Below are positions 8,693 to 17,454 of a stretch of 64,000 nucleotides of DNA, piece by piece. The stretch is taken from assembly GCF_003854965.1 (NCBI RefSeq), contig NZ_RQPI01000005.1:62001-126000 (forward strand), given 5' to 3'. The stretch comes from Paenibacillus rhizophilus (lineage in GTDB: Bacteria > Bacillota > Bacilli > Paenibacillales > Paenibacillaceae). How positions within the stretch are numbered: position 1 is the stretch's first letter; each line of letters begins with the position of its first letter. The notes under the pieces are model-generated. The model searched no databases. It saw only the letters and a list, made by a program, of their open reading frames with translations, and was not told the DNA's origin. A program made the translations under genes and the position numbers.

Positions 8693-9523
8693 ATGAAAAT
8701 AAATGTGCTGCTTGAAAAGATGCTGTCCCGCGCCATTTTGTCCTTGTTTCTTATTTACACGCTCTTCCCTATGCTCTGGCTCGTCATGGCTTCACTAAAA
8801 ACGAATGTCGAACTTCTTGGTGATCCATTTCGGTTCCCCGCCCCGCCGCAGTTCGGCAATTATGTGAATGCGTTCAAGTCGGCGCATTTGGCTCTGTTAT
8901 TTTCAAATTCCGTTCTAATCAGTTTCTCGGCAACAGCCTTGAACGCCCTGGTTGCATCCATGGCTGCCTATGTGCTCTCCAGGTATAAGTTCAGGTTTGG
9001 ACCCGTTATATTTTCAACCCTGATTACGGGGATACTGGTGCCGGTTAGCGCGCTGATGGTTCCGTATTTCACTTTGATTCGGATGCTCGGCCTCTATGAC
9101 ACAAAGCTGGCGCTGATTTTAACGTATACGGCGGTCTCGCTTCCGCTGTCCGTCTTTATTATTAAAGGTTTTATGGATTCGATTCCCGGGGAGCTGGAAG
9201 AGGCCGCGCTGCTGGACGGGTGCGATTTCTATCAAAAGTTCTTTAGAGTGATAGTACCGATTTCCCGCACAGGCATCGTGACCGCGGCGACGTTTCAATT
9301 CTTAAGCAGCTGGAACGAGTTCCTGTATGCGATGCTGCTGACTTCTTCCGAACAGGTGCGGACTCTGCAAATGGGCATTCGTTTTTTCGCCAGCCAGTTT
9401 ACAACCGATTTTACCTCGATGTTCGCGGCGATTGTCATCAGCATTATTCCAAGCGTTGCGATGTACAGCCTGTTTCAAAACCAGATCATTTCCGGACTTA
9501 CGCAAGGCTCCGTTAAAGGCTGA
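8693..9523 (+). CDS. Sugar ABC transporter permease (MalG/UgpE-like)
   Basis: The 276-aa second permease has six hydrophobic segments and the EAA motif EEAALLDGCDFYQKFFRVIV (about 164-183). The MalG-type sequences LPLSVFIIKGFMDSIP and SSWNEFLYAMLLTSSE are also present. CAGGAG upstream supports the ATG. It is the last gene of the importer operon, and the downstream region has only a weak terminator candidate. The missing ATPase gene is common for this transporter class in Bacillota, where one ATPase serves several importers. Confidence 0.92.
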   Translation: MKINVLLEKMLSRAILSLFLIYTLFPMLWLVMASLKTNVELLGDPFRFPAPPQFGNYVNAFKSAHLALLFSNSVLISFSATALNALVASMAAYVLSRYKFRFGPVIFSTLITGILVPVSALMVPYFTLIRMLGLYDTKLALILTYTAVSLPLSVFIIKGFMDSIPGELEEAALLDGCDFYQKFFRVIVPISRTGIVTAATFQFLSSWNEFLYAMLLTSSEQVRTLQMGIRFFASQFTTDFTSMFAAIVISIIPSVAMYSLFQNQIISGLTQGSVKG

Positions 9524-9567
9524 GGGGTTCGGTACATCCTGCTCGAAAAACAATCGGGGGGCCCAGC

Positions 9568-9590
9568 AGCCATTCCATTCATGGCTTTTG
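9568..9590 (+). terminator. Weak terminator candidate after the ABC operon
   Basis: AGCCAT (9568-9573) and ATGGCT (9581-9586) form a short hairpin followed by TTTT, with another T-run further on. A perfect palindrome CCATCCATGGATGG lies at 9637-9650, followed by CTCTTTTT. The rest of 9524-9842 holds nothing recognisable. Confidence 0.35.
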
Positions 9591-9842
9591 GAGCACCCTT
9601 TTTTGTTGCTCCAAATCTTACCTTTTGATTCAGCAGCCATCCATGGATGGACCTCTTTTTGCCAAGTTTATATATAAATTTAGATCCAGCCCCTTTTTTT
9701 AAAAAATATATATTTCCCCGCCAAAAATCCACTCTATTCTCTCTGACCCTCTTCTTATACGATCTGTTCAGCATCTATATAAAAGACGTAAATTGACAAA
9801 TCGAAGTTAACGCGAATTGACATTCCCGATAACTGAAACGCT

Positions 9843-9926
9843 TGTTACAATCAGAATATAAATTTAATCCTATAAGTTTTATAGGAATTCGACCGGTTCA
9901 CCGGAGGAATAAACCAGAAATGGTTT
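9843..9926 (+). promoter_or_regulatory. Extended -10 promoter with palindromic operator before the ssuD-like operon
   Basis: An extended -10 (TG at 9843-9844, TACAAT at 9846-9851) would start transcription near 9858. Just downstream is the perfect palindrome CCTATAA-gtt-TTATAGG (9869-9885). This is a repressor-like position, and the shape recalls Rrf2/CymR-type sulfur-control sites, though I cannot confirm the consensus. AAACCA-gaaa-TGGTTT (9911-9926) forms a small leader hairpin ahead of the AAGGAGG that serves ATG 9955. Two AATTGACA copies lie at 9791-9798 and 9815-9822. No S-box motif is seen. Confidence 0.45.
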
Positions 9927-9954
9927 CATCAAGTTACGACATAAGGAGGCTATC

Positions 9955-11124
9955 ATGGGCTTGTATGCAGAAGAGATTCGATTTGGCTGGTTTTTGCCGA
10001 CATCCGGCGACGGCCGCTATGTGGGGACTGATCCGGAGAGAGAACCCTCGCTTGATTATTTAATTGAGGTAGCGCAGATGGCGGAACGCTCCGGCTTTGA
10101 GTTCGTTCTGATCCCGACAGGTGGATCGTGCCTTGATTCATGGGTGGTCGGATCAGCAGTGATGAGCCGCACGACACGGCTTCACGCCCTCGTAGCGGTC
10201 AGACCCGGATTGATTGCACCGGTGCTCGCGGCCCGTATGGCCGCCTCTCTAGATCAATTGTCAGGAGGGCGGGCCATGATCAATGTCGTTACCGGGAGCT
10301 CGGTTCAGGATCTGGAACAGCTCGGCGATCCGCTCGCCCATGCCCATGATGACCGGTATGAACGGGCGATGGAGTACATGCAGGTGATGAAGCTTGCCTG
10401 GACCGGGTCGCCCGGATCAGCGTTATCTGAATTCTCAGGCCAAGCTGAACATGGCTCTGCCGCAGCCGCAGATTCTTTTGAAGGCAAGTATTTTCAGTTT
10501 CGCGGCCCGGTTCACACGCCGATTGCGGTACAGCGTCCGCATCCCCCGCTTTATCTGGGAGGGAGCTCGCTAATCGCCAAGCAAGCTGCGGCCCAGCACG
10601 CGGACACCTATCTGATGTGGGGTGAGCCGCATGAATGGATCTCCGGGCAGATTGACGAGATGGAGGATGTTCGAAAGAAGGTTCTCAGGACTACAGGGAT
10701 TGACCGCAAACCGAGGTACGGATTAAGAGCACAAGTGCTTATACGCGACACCGAGGAAGAAGCCTGGGCGGCTGCGTGGAGCTTAATCAGCCGCGCCTCA
10801 TCGGACACGCTGCGGCAAGCGAAGCAATCTTTTGCAAAGACGGACGCTGCCAACCAGAGCAGGCAGAACGAACTGAGGGAACAGTCTGCAGCGAACGACT
10901 TCGTCTTAGGCCCTAATCTGTGGAGCGGATTATCCCTCGTTCGCTCGGGAGGGGCGATGCTTATTGTCGGTACAGCGGAGCAGGTTACGGATGTGCTAAT
11001 CCGCTATGCGGAAATCGGTATAAGCACCTTTATTCTTTCCGGTTACCCCCATTTGGAGGAAGCGGATAACTTTGGACAAAAGGTACTTCCTTTGTTTCGT
11101 AAACAGTGGAGTGAGCGGCGTTAA
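9955..11124 (+). CDS. FMNH2-dependent sulfonate monooxygenase-like protein (LLM class, SsuD-like)
   Basis: The 389-aa protein fits the bacterial luciferase-like monooxygenase family and looks closest to SsuD. RFGWFLPTSGDGRYVG is at the N-terminus (residues 8-23). The following segments are characteristic of alkanesulfonate monooxygenases: EFVLIPTGGSCLDSWV (about 45-60), LHALVAVRPGLIAP (about 72-85), ARMAASLDQLSGGRAMINVV, and FILSGYPHLEEAD near the C-terminus. SsuD cleaves C-S bonds of alkanesulfonates using reduced FMN supplied by a reductase. No ssuABC transporter or obvious ssuE is adjacent. It heads an operon with a radical SAM protein, an FMN-type split-barrel protein and MetK, so its substrate may be something other than a simple sulfonate (inference). 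Confidence 0.8.
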   Translation: MGLYAEEIRFGWFLPTSGDGRYVGTDPEREPSLDYLIEVAQMAERSGFEFVLIPTGGSCLDSWVVGSAVMSRTTRLHALVAVRPGLIAPVLAARMAASLDQLSGGRAMINVVTGSSVQDLEQLGDPLAHAHDDRYERAMEYMQVMKLAWTGSPGSALSEFSGQAEHGSAAAADSFEGKYFQFRGPVHTPIAVQRPHPPLYLGGSSLIAKQAAAQHADTYLMWGEPHEWISGQIDEMEDVRKKVLRTTGIDRKPRYGLRAQVLIRDTEEEAWAAAWSLISRASSDTLRQAKQSFAKTDAANQSRQNELREQSAANDFVLGPNLWSGLSLVRSGGAMLIVGTAEQVTDVLIRYAEIGISTFILSGYPHLEEADNFGQKVLPLFRKQWSERR

Positions 11125-11198
11125 CCTTTCAAGACTGATGCCGCGCAAACTTGGAAGACATTTTTCCATAAAAAAAATGAAAGCTGGGGTGAATGCGG

Positions 11199-12464
11199 AT
11201 GAGTTCAGTTACAACTCACGCTTCTGGACAAAGAGAATTAACATTACGGGAAGTTATGGATAAATACAATGATGTATCCCCTTTTGTCATTATCAAATCG
11301 GATGTTACCCGCAGGTCGTTTATCTATACGGATCGGGCACTGGGAGCGCTGGACAAAAGCAAGCATCAATATCAGCAAAGAGTGCTGATCGGCTCCAACC
11401 GGGATAAGAACGCCGCCGTTCCGGTCTCGCTCCTGCTCAGGGACGGAACCTCGATTATCGGCATGCCTTCCAAGACAGCCAAGAACCCTTACGTGGTAGA
11501 TCAGATCGACGGCAAGCTGGTTTTGACCGATCAGGGCGAAATCGTGGAAGAGGTACACTATTGGTACAAACCGGATTATTATGACAAGTTCACCAGCTCC
11601 GGTACTCCGATGTGGCAGGTGGCTTCTTCCAGACCGCAACGGCTTGATATCGACCCCAACAGCCACTGCCACTTCTGGAACAAGGGGAACGGCTGCAAAT
11701 TTTGCAATATCAACGCCAACTCCACGCAAAGCGAGAAAGAATGCAATATGTCGAAGCAGCTAACAGCGCAGGATGTATACGAGACGGTGAAAGAGGCTTT
11801 AAAGCAGCCCGGTGCTTTTACCAATCTCAAAATGAGTTCCGGCTCCATTCTCAGCGGCGCGGAAATATTCGATGACGAAGTGGACATGTACATTGAAATG
11901 CTTCAAGCCGCCGGAGACAATTTCAAAGACAAGAAATTCCCCAGCACAATAGTCGCCTCGGCTTTCAGCGAGAAACAGCTGGCTAAACTTTATGAGAACA
12001 CCGGACTGATGACGTACACTTCGGATATTGAAATCCCGAACGAGGCGTTGTTCGCCTGGATTTGCAAAGGCAAGCATGAGGAAGTCGGATATGCCGAGTG
12101 GAAACGGAGAATTATCCGGGCTGTCGATATTTTTGGCGCCGGAAATGTCAGCAGCGGAATCGTCGGCGGATGCGAAATGGCGCAGCCCCACGGATTTACC
12201 AATGAGGATGACGCGCTGAAGGCTGTGCTTGAAGAAGCGGAGGATTTTGCGAGCCAGGGAGTTAGCGTCGTTCATTGTGTATGGGTGCCCATGCATGGTT
12301 CGGCCTTCCATAACCAACAAAACCCTTCACTTGAATACTATGTGCGGTTGGCCAAAGGCTTAAGCGACCTTAGAAAGAAATATCTTTTGAATGTCGATAT
12401 GGACAATTACAGAAAATGCGGCAACCATCCGGACACGGATCTGGACAGAGGGAATTTAGATTAA
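11199..12464 (+). CDS. Radical SAM protein with CX8CX2C cluster motif
   Basis: The 421-aa protein has CHFWNKGNGCKFC at about residues 153-165: three cysteines spaced CX8CX2C rather than the usual CX3CX2C. It lies at the position expected for a [4Fe-4S]-binding radical SAM loop after the strand RLDIDPNS. Downstream segments such as SSGSILSG, GNVSSGIVGGCEM and VHCVWVPMHGS look like TIM-barrel strands of this superfamily. I chose ATG 11199 because GGGGTG lies 7 nt upstream; the in-frame ATG at 11193 has almost no spacing. The reaction is unknown. It is sandwiched between a flavin monooxygenase and a flavin-type protein plus an SAM synthetase, which could supply its co-substrate. Confidence 0.7.
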   Translation: MSSVTTHASGQRELTLREVMDKYNDVSPFVIIKSDVTRRSFIYTDRALGALDKSKHQYQQRVLIGSNRDKNAAVPVSLLLRDGTSIIGMPSKTAKNPYVVDQIDGKLVLTDQGEIVEEVHYWYKPDYYDKFTSSGTPMWQVASSRPQRLDIDPNSHCHFWNKGNGCKFCNINANSTQSEKECNMSKQLTAQDVYETVKEALKQPGAFTNLKMSSGSILSGAEIFDDEVDMYIEMLQAAGDNFKDKKFPSTIVASAFSEKQLAKLYENTGLMTYTSDIEIPNEALFAWICKGKHEEVGYAEWKRRIIRAVDIFGAGNVSSGIVGGCEMAQPHGFTNEDDALKAVLEEAEDFASQGVSVVHCVWVPMHGSAFHNQQNPSLEYYVRLAKGLSDLRKKYLLNVDMDNYRKCGNHPDTDLDRGNLD

Positions 12465-12473
12465 GGAGGAACG

Positions 12474-12941
12474 ATGAAACTCATGTCTATTTTAAATGAA
12501 AGAATTCAAACGCTTCTTCAAGATTCCGTGGCGGCAAAAGTTCTGGCAACGGCCGATAAACAGGGCATCCCTCATATCGTATCGGACCCTACCATTACGG
12601 TTAACGACGAAGGACAGATTATTTATCTTGAGCTGATCGAAACGTCCCGGAGCAATGTGAATCTCGTGAACAGCATCTGGTTCAAGCGAAAGGTCGCCAT
12701 TCATCTCTCCAAGGGAGAAGAAAGCTATCAGATAAAGGGCTATCCGGCCTACTCGGTGATTTGCGGTCCGGTGTTTGAGCATTATTACAAGCTCTCCTTG
12801 GAAAGAAATCCAGAGTTTGATTTGTCCACAGTATGGATCATCGAGCCCGATGAGATCATGGATGATACCTACGCTGCCCGCAAAAATAAAGAACGCGACG
12901 TGCATCCGCTTATTACGCATCTGGATCGGCTGGCGAAATAA
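12474..12941 (+). CDS. Pyridoxamine 5'-phosphate oxidase-like FMN split-barrel protein
   Basis: This 155-aa protein has the PPOX-type split-barrel pattern: LATADKQGIPHIVSDPTITV (about 23-42), a polar strand (QIIYLELIETSRSNVNLVNS), and KRKVAIHLSKGEESYQIKGYP (about 72-92). These parts normally bind FMN or F420. GGAGG is 4 nt before ATG 12474 and 13 nt before an in-frame ATG at 12483, so the start could be either. It begins 9 nt after the radical SAM stop, so the two are translationally close. It could reduce flavin for the SsuD-like enzyme or act on the pathway product; both are inferences. Confidence 0.65.
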   Translation: MKLMSILNERIQTLLQDSVAAKVLATADKQGIPHIVSDPTITVNDEGQIIYLELIETSRSNVNLVNSIWFKRKVAIHLSKGEESYQIKGYPAYSVICGPVFEHYYKLSLERNPEFDLSTVWIIEPDEIMDDTYAARKNKERDVHPLITHLDRLAK

Positions 12942-12980
12942 TACCGGCAGTATACAATCTATCAGTTGGAGGCTAAGCTT

Positions 12981-14198
12981 ATGTCAGTAAAAGGAAGCTA
13001 TCTCTTTACATCCGAATCTGTAACGGAGGGTCATCCGGATAAAATATGCGACCAGATTTCCGACGCTGTCCTGGACGCGTTTCTGGAGAGTGATCCCCAT
13101 GCCCGTGTCGCCTGTGAGGTCTCCGTGGCTACCGGTCTTGTGCTGGTCATTGGAGAAATCAGCTCCAAGTCAGGATATGTGGATATCCAGTCGATCGTCC
13201 GCAATACGATAAAGGACATCGGTTATGAGCGGGCCCAGGACGGCTTTAATTATAATAACTGCGCCGTGCTGGTTTCGCTGAACGAGCAATCTGCGGATAT
13301 CGCGCAGGGCGTAAACGCGGCGCTTGAGCACCGTGATCCGGCACAGGTTGCCGAAGAAACAGCAAATATTGGAGCGGGCGACCAAGGATTGATGTTCGGA
13401 TTCGCCACCAACGAGACACCGGAACTGATGCCGCTGCCTATCGCTCTATCCCACCGGATCGCGCGCCGTTTGTCAGAAGTCCGCAAGAACGGATTGCTGG
13501 ACTATCTGCGTCCCGACGGAAAAACCCAGGTAACGATTGAATATCAGGATGGCAAACCCAAACGTATCGATACCATCGTCGTATCCGCCCAGCATGCGGA
13601 AGAAATCTCCCTGGAGCAGATACAAGCGGATATCAAAGAGCTTGTCATTCTGCAGGTGGTACCGCGCGAGTTGCTTGATCAAGACACGAAATATTTTATT
13701 AACCCGACCGGGCGGTTCGTCATAGGCGGACCTCAAGGGGATGCCGGTTTGACCGGACGTAAAATTATTGTGGATACCTACGGTGGTTATGCCCGCCACG
13801 GCGGCGGGGCCTTCTCCGGCAAGGACCCGACGAAAGTGGACCGTTCCGGAGCCTATGCCGCCCGTTATGTCGCCAAAAATATTGTAGCCGCTGGCCTCGC
13901 CGAGACATGCGAAATTCAGCTGGCCTATGCCATCGGTGTGGCAAATCCGGTGTCTATCCATGTGGATACCTACGGAACAGGCCGAATTGGCAAAGACAAG
14001 CTTGCCCAACTGATCCGCGCCAACTTCGATCTGCGCCCGGCAGGCATCATTAAGATGCTGGACCTGCGCAAGCCGATTTACAAGCAAACCGCAGCCTATG
14101 GTCACTTTGGCCGGAAAGACCTGGATCTCCCTTGGGAGAGAACGGATAAATCCGAGCTTCTGAAATCCCAGGCAGGCCTGGAAGTATATCAATCGTAA
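12981..14198 (+). CDS. metK: S-adenosylmethionine synthetase
   Basis: The 405-aa protein is a full-length MetK, which makes SAM from methionine and ATP. It shows [20 protein letters not shown] (methionine/ATP site, residues 9-28), the GAGDQG loop (about 116-121) and the glycine-rich P-loop-like [19 protein letters not shown] (about 260-278). GGAGG at 12968-12972 is 8 nt before ATG 12981, which is preferred over the upstream in-frame TTG. It lies 39 bp after the split-barrel gene, with no promoter or S-box riboswitch visible. Housekeeping metK in Bacillota is usually a lone gene under an S-box, so this copy looks like a pathway-dedicated paralogue. That needs a check of the rest of the genome. 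Confidence 0.93.
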   Translation: MSVKGSYLFTSESVTEGHPDKICDQISDAVLDAFLESDPHARVACEVSVATGLVLVIGEISSKSGYVDIQSIVRNTIKDIGYERAQDGFNYNNCAVLVSLNEQSADIAQGVNAALEHRDPAQVAEETANIGAGDQGLMFGFATNETPELMPLPIALSHRIARRLSEVRKNGLLDYLRPDGKTQVTIEYQDGKPKRIDTIVVSAQHAEEISLEQIQADIKELVILQVVPRELLDQDTKYFINPTGRFVIGGPQGDAGLTGRKIIVDTYGGYARHGGGAFSGKDPTKVDRSGAYAARYVAKNIVAAGLAETCEIQLAYAIGVANPVSIHVDTYGTGRIGKDKLAQLIRANFDLRPAGIIKMLDLRKPIYKQTAAYGHFGRKDLDLPWERTDKSELLKSQAGLEVYQS

Positions 14199-14310
14199 GA
14201 GTGGAATGGCTTGCTTTCTTCCAGGTAATGAAGCATGTAAAGCCATAAAAAAATCCTCCTTTGCCTCTACCTGTTTTGAAGAACAGATGGCATAAAAGAG
14301 GACCTCTCGC

Positions 14311-14361
14311 AGAGAACCCTGTGCGGCTGTTTCAGCTTGTTTGAAGCGCACAGGATTCTCT
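14311..14361 (+). terminator. Terminator of the ssuD-like/metK operon
   Basis: AGAGAACCCTGTGCG (14311-14325) pairs with CGCACAGGATTCTCT (14347-14361) with a single mismatch and a 21-nt loop, followed by ATTTTGTT. Confidence 0.7.
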
Positions 14362-14380
14362 ATTTTGTTGGTCTACAGAA

Positions 14381-14413
14381 AGTAACCCCAAGGGTCAAAC
14401 CCTTGGGGCTACT
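14381..14413 (-). terminator. Stranded terminator of the original tRNA-Leu gene
   Basis: Two 14-nt arms (14381-14394 and 14400-14413) are complementary except for one position, which becomes a G-U pair only in minus-strand RNA. That orients the hairpin as a terminator for minus transcription. It lies 4 bp beyond the displaced tRNA-Leu 3' half and was probably its terminator before the island inserted. Confidence 0.6.
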
Positions 14414-14417
14414 AAGA

Positions 14418-14476
14418 TGCCGAGGACCGGGATCGAACCGGTACGGTAGTCACCTACCGCAGGATTTTAAGTCCTG
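14418..14476 (-). repeat. Left attachment repeat: displaced 3' half of tRNA-Leu(UAA)
   Basis: These 59 nt match the 3' 59 nt of the intact tRNA-Leu at 31079-31137, beginning in the anticodon stem. Twenty-two bases (TACCGCAGGATTTTAAGTCCTG and its complement) are identical. The differences are paired: the variable arm reads GGTAG/CTACC here against GGTAC/GTACC there, and the T stem reads ACCGG/CCGGT against ACGGG/CCCGT. Both halves are therefore from functional tRNAs. The 5' half is missing. This is the far attachment site of the island. Confidence 0.88.
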
Positions 14477-14526
14477 AAGTAAACTACTTGGCCCCTTTTC
14501 TGCACTACGGGAAGATCGAGGATAAA

Positions 14527-14624
14527 GCCTTTAGCCATGCGGGTTAAAGGCCCTTTTTTGTGTTCCATACTATCTATGTTCGGGGATTTGGATATGCAGC
14601 CATGTTAGCAAATATGTTAGCAAA
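14527..14624 (+). repeat. Island end sequence with hairpin and paired GTTAGCAAA
   Basis: GCCTTTA/TAAAGGC (from 14527) followed by CCTTTTTT forms a terminator-like hairpin. A 24-bp stretch (14587-14610) that recurs exactly at 18359-18382 follows. GTTAGCAAA occurs at 14604-14612 and 14616-14624, 12 bp apart. The paired repeat resembles integrase arm-type binding sites (inference). Another pair lies at 31000-31019. Confidence 0.6.
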
Positions 14625-14747
14625 ATGATTGAGCAAAACCATACATTTGAACATGATAGAAATTATTAAATAATATGCCGAAAGGATTTTTTTATTTCGC
14701 CCTTGAATCAATCGTTTATAAACAAGAATTTAAGTTGCATCTGAGAT

Positions 14748-15899
14748 TTAGTTTGATCCCAATAACTTCTCAAAGAATCTTTGTATTGCACCTTTTTTCT
14801 TTACCATCTTCTTTACATGAGAAGCTAACGGTATCGCATTCGAAACAGGTACTGACACTGTATAACCAGGAGCTGCTGATATCGGGTCTTTTGTCGGTTG
14901 AAATATTGCCCGTTCTGTTACTTCAGCTGAAGTAACAGGTAACTGATTGGGGGAAGACATAAGATTTTGCTGCATATCTAGCCCTTGAAATTTAGACAGC
15001 CCTTCATTTCTAACTGCTTGCACTTCATTTTTTGCTTGTACTTTATGCAAATACGACTCAACAACACTATTATTAAACAGTTGATCTACACTGGAATCCT
15101 CAATGGATTGAATATGAAAATCGTGTGCAAGTTCCAAAAATACTTTAAGTGGGTTGTCCTTTGCTCGTTTTATTAGTCCATATGCAATCACATATTCTTT
15201 CTCTAATTTTTTTAATTTTGTGACCGAATAAGGATATTTTAAAGTCGCTACAACTTGACACCCATTCATGACATAGCCGTTATAGAAGACTACCCCACCT
15301 CTTTGCAAAATGCGATCTACCTTAAAGATGCAGAATCTATGTTCATAATGCGGTATTGTTTTTATTTTATTTCCTAGCATAACCAACTCGTGAATACTTA
15401 AATGTTTATTTTTGCCGACTTTAAAAGAAAATTTAATTTTTTCGAGAGACTGCAGTTTGTTGTTCTCGATAAGTCTCTTCATTTGATAAATGCTACGAAT
15501 TACGTCTCTAAATACTTTTTTCTTTGACTCGTACTTCGGATATTTAGAATAAGAATCTTCTGGTTTCATAACCCGGCGATTGCCGCTCTGTATTGCTGAG
15601 GAGATTTGCGTCAAAGACTCCATATCAATGGTAACCTGAAGATTATTTTTTTCAAGTTGTATGATTTCTACGTAGTCTTTCCCTTCCCAATCCACATCAA
15701 AATATTGTGCCTCAATCTTTCGGCAATTATGCCCTCCCTCGTCTGGCCAAGCTGTGAAATAACCATTGACATTGTAATTCACTCTTAGAGGAGGATCGCA
15801 GAAAGGGCAGTGTATCTTTCCCCAATGCATCGTTCTTTGAAAATTGGAAATATGAATGATTTCCTCTCCATATCTTGCAATCACTTGCTTGTTAGACAA
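14748..15899 (-). CDS. Island protein of unknown function with N-terminal zinc-finger-like motif
   Basis: I do not recognise this 383-aa protein. Residues 31-59 contain CPFC, an aromatic stretch ending GYFTAWPDEGGHNC, and thus a C-x2-C...H-x-C pattern that could bind zinc. The middle is basic and strand-rich, with KVGKNKHLSIHELVMLGNK. The C-terminal 90 residues are low in predicted structure and rich in Ser, Pro and Gln before a basic tail. Translation probably begins at TTG 15899, because AAGGGGG lies 7 nt upstream. The 340-bp gap upstream separates it from the next gene. It is the island gene nearest the left end; a nucleic-acid-binding role is only a guess. Confidence 0.55.
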   Translation of the reverse strand: MSNKQVIARYGEEIIHISNFQRTMHWGKIHCPFCDPPLRVNYNVNGYFTAWPDEGGHNCRKIEAQYFDVDWEGKDYVEIIQLEKNNLQVTIDMESLTQISSAIQSGNRRVMKPEDSYSKYPKYESKKKVFRDVIRSIYQMKRLIENNKLQSLEKIKFSFKVGKNKHLSIHELVMLGNKIKTIPHYEHRFCIFKVDRILQRGGVVFYNGYVMNGCQVVATLKYPYSVTKLKKLEKEYVIAYGLIKRAKDNPLKVFLELAHDFHIQSIEDSSVDQLFNNSVVESYLHKVQAKNEVQAVRNEGLSKFQGLDMQQNLMSSPNQLPVTSAEVTERAIFQPTKDPISAAPGYTVSVPVSNAIPLASHVKKMVKKKGAIQRFFEKLLGSN

Positions 15900-16239
15900 T
15901 GTTTTTCCCCCTTGCTACAAGCGATTCGTATATCAATTTGATACAATTAATTACTTCCCCCGTTTAAATCAATTAATCACCGATTTAGGCGAACGGAACG
16001 TCTTCGCAGAGAAAAGCTGATTGGCATATCTCTGAATCGTGACTCTTGTTGCAGACTCGAACACCGATAACATTATTTTTTGGGCATAAAAAACTGCTAC
16101 GATTCGTAACATTACCCTTAAAAGTTGCGATTTTCTGAGCGATTGCGGAACTAGTTATTACTGTTCTCTGACAATTTGAGCGACAACTGATGAAGAGCAG
16201 TGGTCTGTTATACTCTACATAAAACTTTCCCTATAGGTT
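15900..16239. other. Gene-free AT-rich gap
   Basis: I see no ORF with a ribosome binding site, no RNA gene and no clear terminator. It presumably holds the promoter of the 14748-15899 gene, but no convincing -35/-10 pair was found. Confidence 0.4.
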
Positions 16240-17295
16240 TTAATGATAGTTGAAATTTCCTCTATCACTTATGGTTTCCATCACCCTATGTTTTTCTTGT
16301 TCAATTAGTTGGTGCAAGTATATTTTTGGGTCTGCGCCGAAGTCCGGTTTTATCCTGTTTCTTTGATTGAAATTTACTACTTCGAATATTTTCTGGGAAT
16401 CACTCTTGGAAAATACGGCTTCAATCAGCGCACCTACGCCACCACTAGTATACGTATTTATAAATATTCTCTTTAGTAGAATATCATTAGTTGCGAACAT
16501 AAAAATCTCATCCATAGTTTTTTCGTAATAATGAAAGCTGCTCCAATTCGATAAATAATTCAGATCCCACGCTTGATTTCTGCAACCGACCAGTATTTTT
16601 CCTATGTCATTACTTCCAGAATTTTTAGGTGCTTTGATTCCAGATTGACTTGTAAACAACATTGCTGTATAAACCAAGGTGCTCTCACAAATTAACAAAT
16701 ATTTATAGTTCCATATTAAAAAATCCAACATCTTTTCAACTGGTGATAGTTCTCGTCGTCTACATAAATATACTACATGAAGCATTTCTGCAATGTGCAT
16801 TAGTAGGTGATCATCATCTTCATTATATTTAATTTCTGTGATAAAAGGTTCCGTTGGCAGTGGACACACAGGAATACTATCTATAGCCCCTTCGGCCAAA
16901 CGCAGCCACATCATACTAGGGTAATAATCAAAAATATTGTTAAATTCTCGAAGTTCCCTTTTGGGTTCAATTAAGTCATTTATTTTAGTAGCATACTCCT
17001 TCAATGCTAGCCCTGCGCTTGCAGGGTAATTATTCATAATCATCCATGTCATTAACAATGCAATTATTCGCATCTCTTGTTCATCTTTTAGATAACCATC
17101 ACGAGTAAGCTTTAGTAAACTACTTAAGAGGTTTCTGTCAAGCATAACAGAGACTTTTTTTATATTTAAACCTAATAACTCCTTGTGATCTATTTTCCCT
17201 TCACGGGAATACTTCGGATGAAATATTAGTTGTAAATCGCATAACGTTTCCCAAATGAAACTGTACTCTCCATCATCCATTACTAAAAAGCTCAT
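16240..17295 (-). CDS. Island protein of unknown function, possibly PIN-like
   Basis: This 351-aa protein is not recognised. The segment KVSVMLDRNLLSSLLKL (about residues 46-62), the helical repeat MRIIALLMTWMIMNNYPAS and LALKEYATK resemble the spaced Asp, Asn and Glu pattern seen in some PIN-like ribonucleases. The match is weak and I would not assign activity. Two later segments, HIAEMLHVVYLCRRRELSPVEKML and IFMFATNDILLKRIFINTY, are helical. I chose ATG 17295 because AGGGTG lies 6 nt upstream; a GTG three codons earlier is possible. It sits beside an Mrr-like endonuclease and upstream of Gabija-like genes, so a defence role is plausible but unproven. Confidence 0.5.
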   Translation of the reverse strand: MSFLVMDDGEYSFIWETLCDLQLIFHPKYSREGKIDHKELLGLNIKKVSVMLDRNLLSSLLKLTRDGYLKDEQEMRIIALLMTWMIMNNYPASAGLALKEYATKINDLIEPKRELREFNNIFDYYPSMMWLRLAEGAIDSIPVCPLPTEPFITEIKYNEDDDHLLMHIAEMLHVVYLCRRRELSPVEKMLDFLIWNYKYLLICESTLVYTAMLFTSQSGIKAPKNSGSNDIGKILVGCRNQAWDLNYLSNWSSFHYYEKTMDEIFMFATNDILLKRIFINTYTSGGVGALIEAVFSKSDSQKIFEVVNFNQRNRIKPDFGADPKIYLHQLIEQEKHRVMETISDRGNFNYH

Positions 17296-17454
17296 AGCTA
17301 TCACCCTGGTCCTTAGAAATACAATTACGGTATTATGTAACTATCTTTAAAAGAAGCGCCCCAGCAGCATTCTATTTCATTCGATACACTTATCTTTCTA
17401 AGCAATTTTATTAATCACTTTTTTACAATACTAGCAGTCTATCTACGTAGAATC

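Noticed and set aside
9853..9954. SAM (S-box) riboswitch expected before a metK-containing operon
   Set aside because: The S-box core and terminator are not present; only a short AAACCA/TGGTTT hairpin is seen.
13473..14351. 292-codon minus-strand frame opposite metK, with an AAAGGAGG near 14255
   Set aside because: It is mostly antisense to metK and has no family resemblance; the AGGAGG is part of a T-rich intergenic stretch.
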